This document shows, piece by piece, positions 63,987 to 64,000 of a stretch of DNA of 64,000 nucleotides; the stretch's first letter is position 1; the number at the start of each line of letters is the position of its first letter. The stretch is from Lichenicola sp964247725. Lineage in GTDB: Bacteria > Pseudomonadota > Alphaproteobacteria > Acetobacterales > Acetobacteraceae. A model generated the notes under the pieces. That model had not been told where the DNA came from, did not search any database, and saw only the letters and a list, made by a program, of their open reading frames with translations. Location: contig CAXTVM010000001.1 in NCBI GenBank assembly GCA_964247725.1, positions 124,001 through 188,000 of the forward strand, read 5' to 3'. The position numbers and the translations under genes were made by a program.

Positions 63987-64000
63987 GAAGGCTCGGTCTC

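Overview
The window is high-GC DNA (about 70% by eye) from an alphaproteobacterium, most likely of the Acetobacteraceae (Rhodospirillales). The pointers are a Shemin-pathway 5-aminolevulinate synthase, a purC-purS-purQ-purL-bolA-grxD order, a clpS-clpA pair, a CarD regulator, a trxB-LysR pair, and dispersed GC-rich palindromes with the core GGCCAGGGGC...GCCCCTGG. I cannot name the genus. There is no rRNA, prophage or CRISPR array.

Layout. 0-5 kb: a cut endonuclease/phosphatase-family gene, a cardiolipin synthase, yraN, and a broken DUF1800-DUF1501 pair. 5-12 kb: a tightly coupled purine operon (purC, purS, a Rap1a-like secreted protein, purQ and purL, mostly joined by 4-base overlaps) running into bolA and the CGFS glutaredoxin, with purB upstream. 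12-18 kb: an MHS-type MFS permease, gamma-glutamyltransferase, methionine aminopeptidase, a DD-carboxypeptidase. 18-26 kb: ClpS/ClpA, PPK2, an SDR, YqgE/AlgH, a HAD phosphatase and pyrD. 26-41 kb: regulators, a second MFS permease, two sulfotransferases, molbindin, glutathionyl-hydroquinone reductase, a GDP-mannose enzyme, HdeD, two glycosyltransferases, Lrp, TrxB and LysR. 41-54 kb: OmpA-like protein, LOG, NUDIX, a 2OG-Fe dioxygenase, a toxin-antitoxin pair, and a complete selenocysteine locus (selC, selB, selA, selD) followed by a copper P-type ATPase. 54-64 kb: an IS5-like remnant, hemA, an SDR pseudogene, CreA, a Suv3-like helicase, DNA polymerase IV, CarD and a secreted PNGase A-like protein.

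Two themes stand out. First, at least three families of palindromic repeats occupy most of the larger gaps, often abutting stop or start codons, and in two cases (the MFS permease and selA) they encode the C-terminal residues of the neighbouring protein. One family, about 162 bp with two copies, has terminal arms that changed in a compensatory way. Second, frameshifts and stops are common but confined to dispensable genes: DUF1501, OmpA-like, PemK-type toxin, selA, selB, an SDR, and two unrecognised small genes. Long housekeeping genes (purL, clpA, purB, hemA, the helicase, copA) are all open. This favours real gene decay over random sequencing error, but only read-level checks can settle it. 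If real, the selenocysteine machinery is being lost here: selC and selD are intact while selA and selB are broken, and a palindromic repeat separates the last two.
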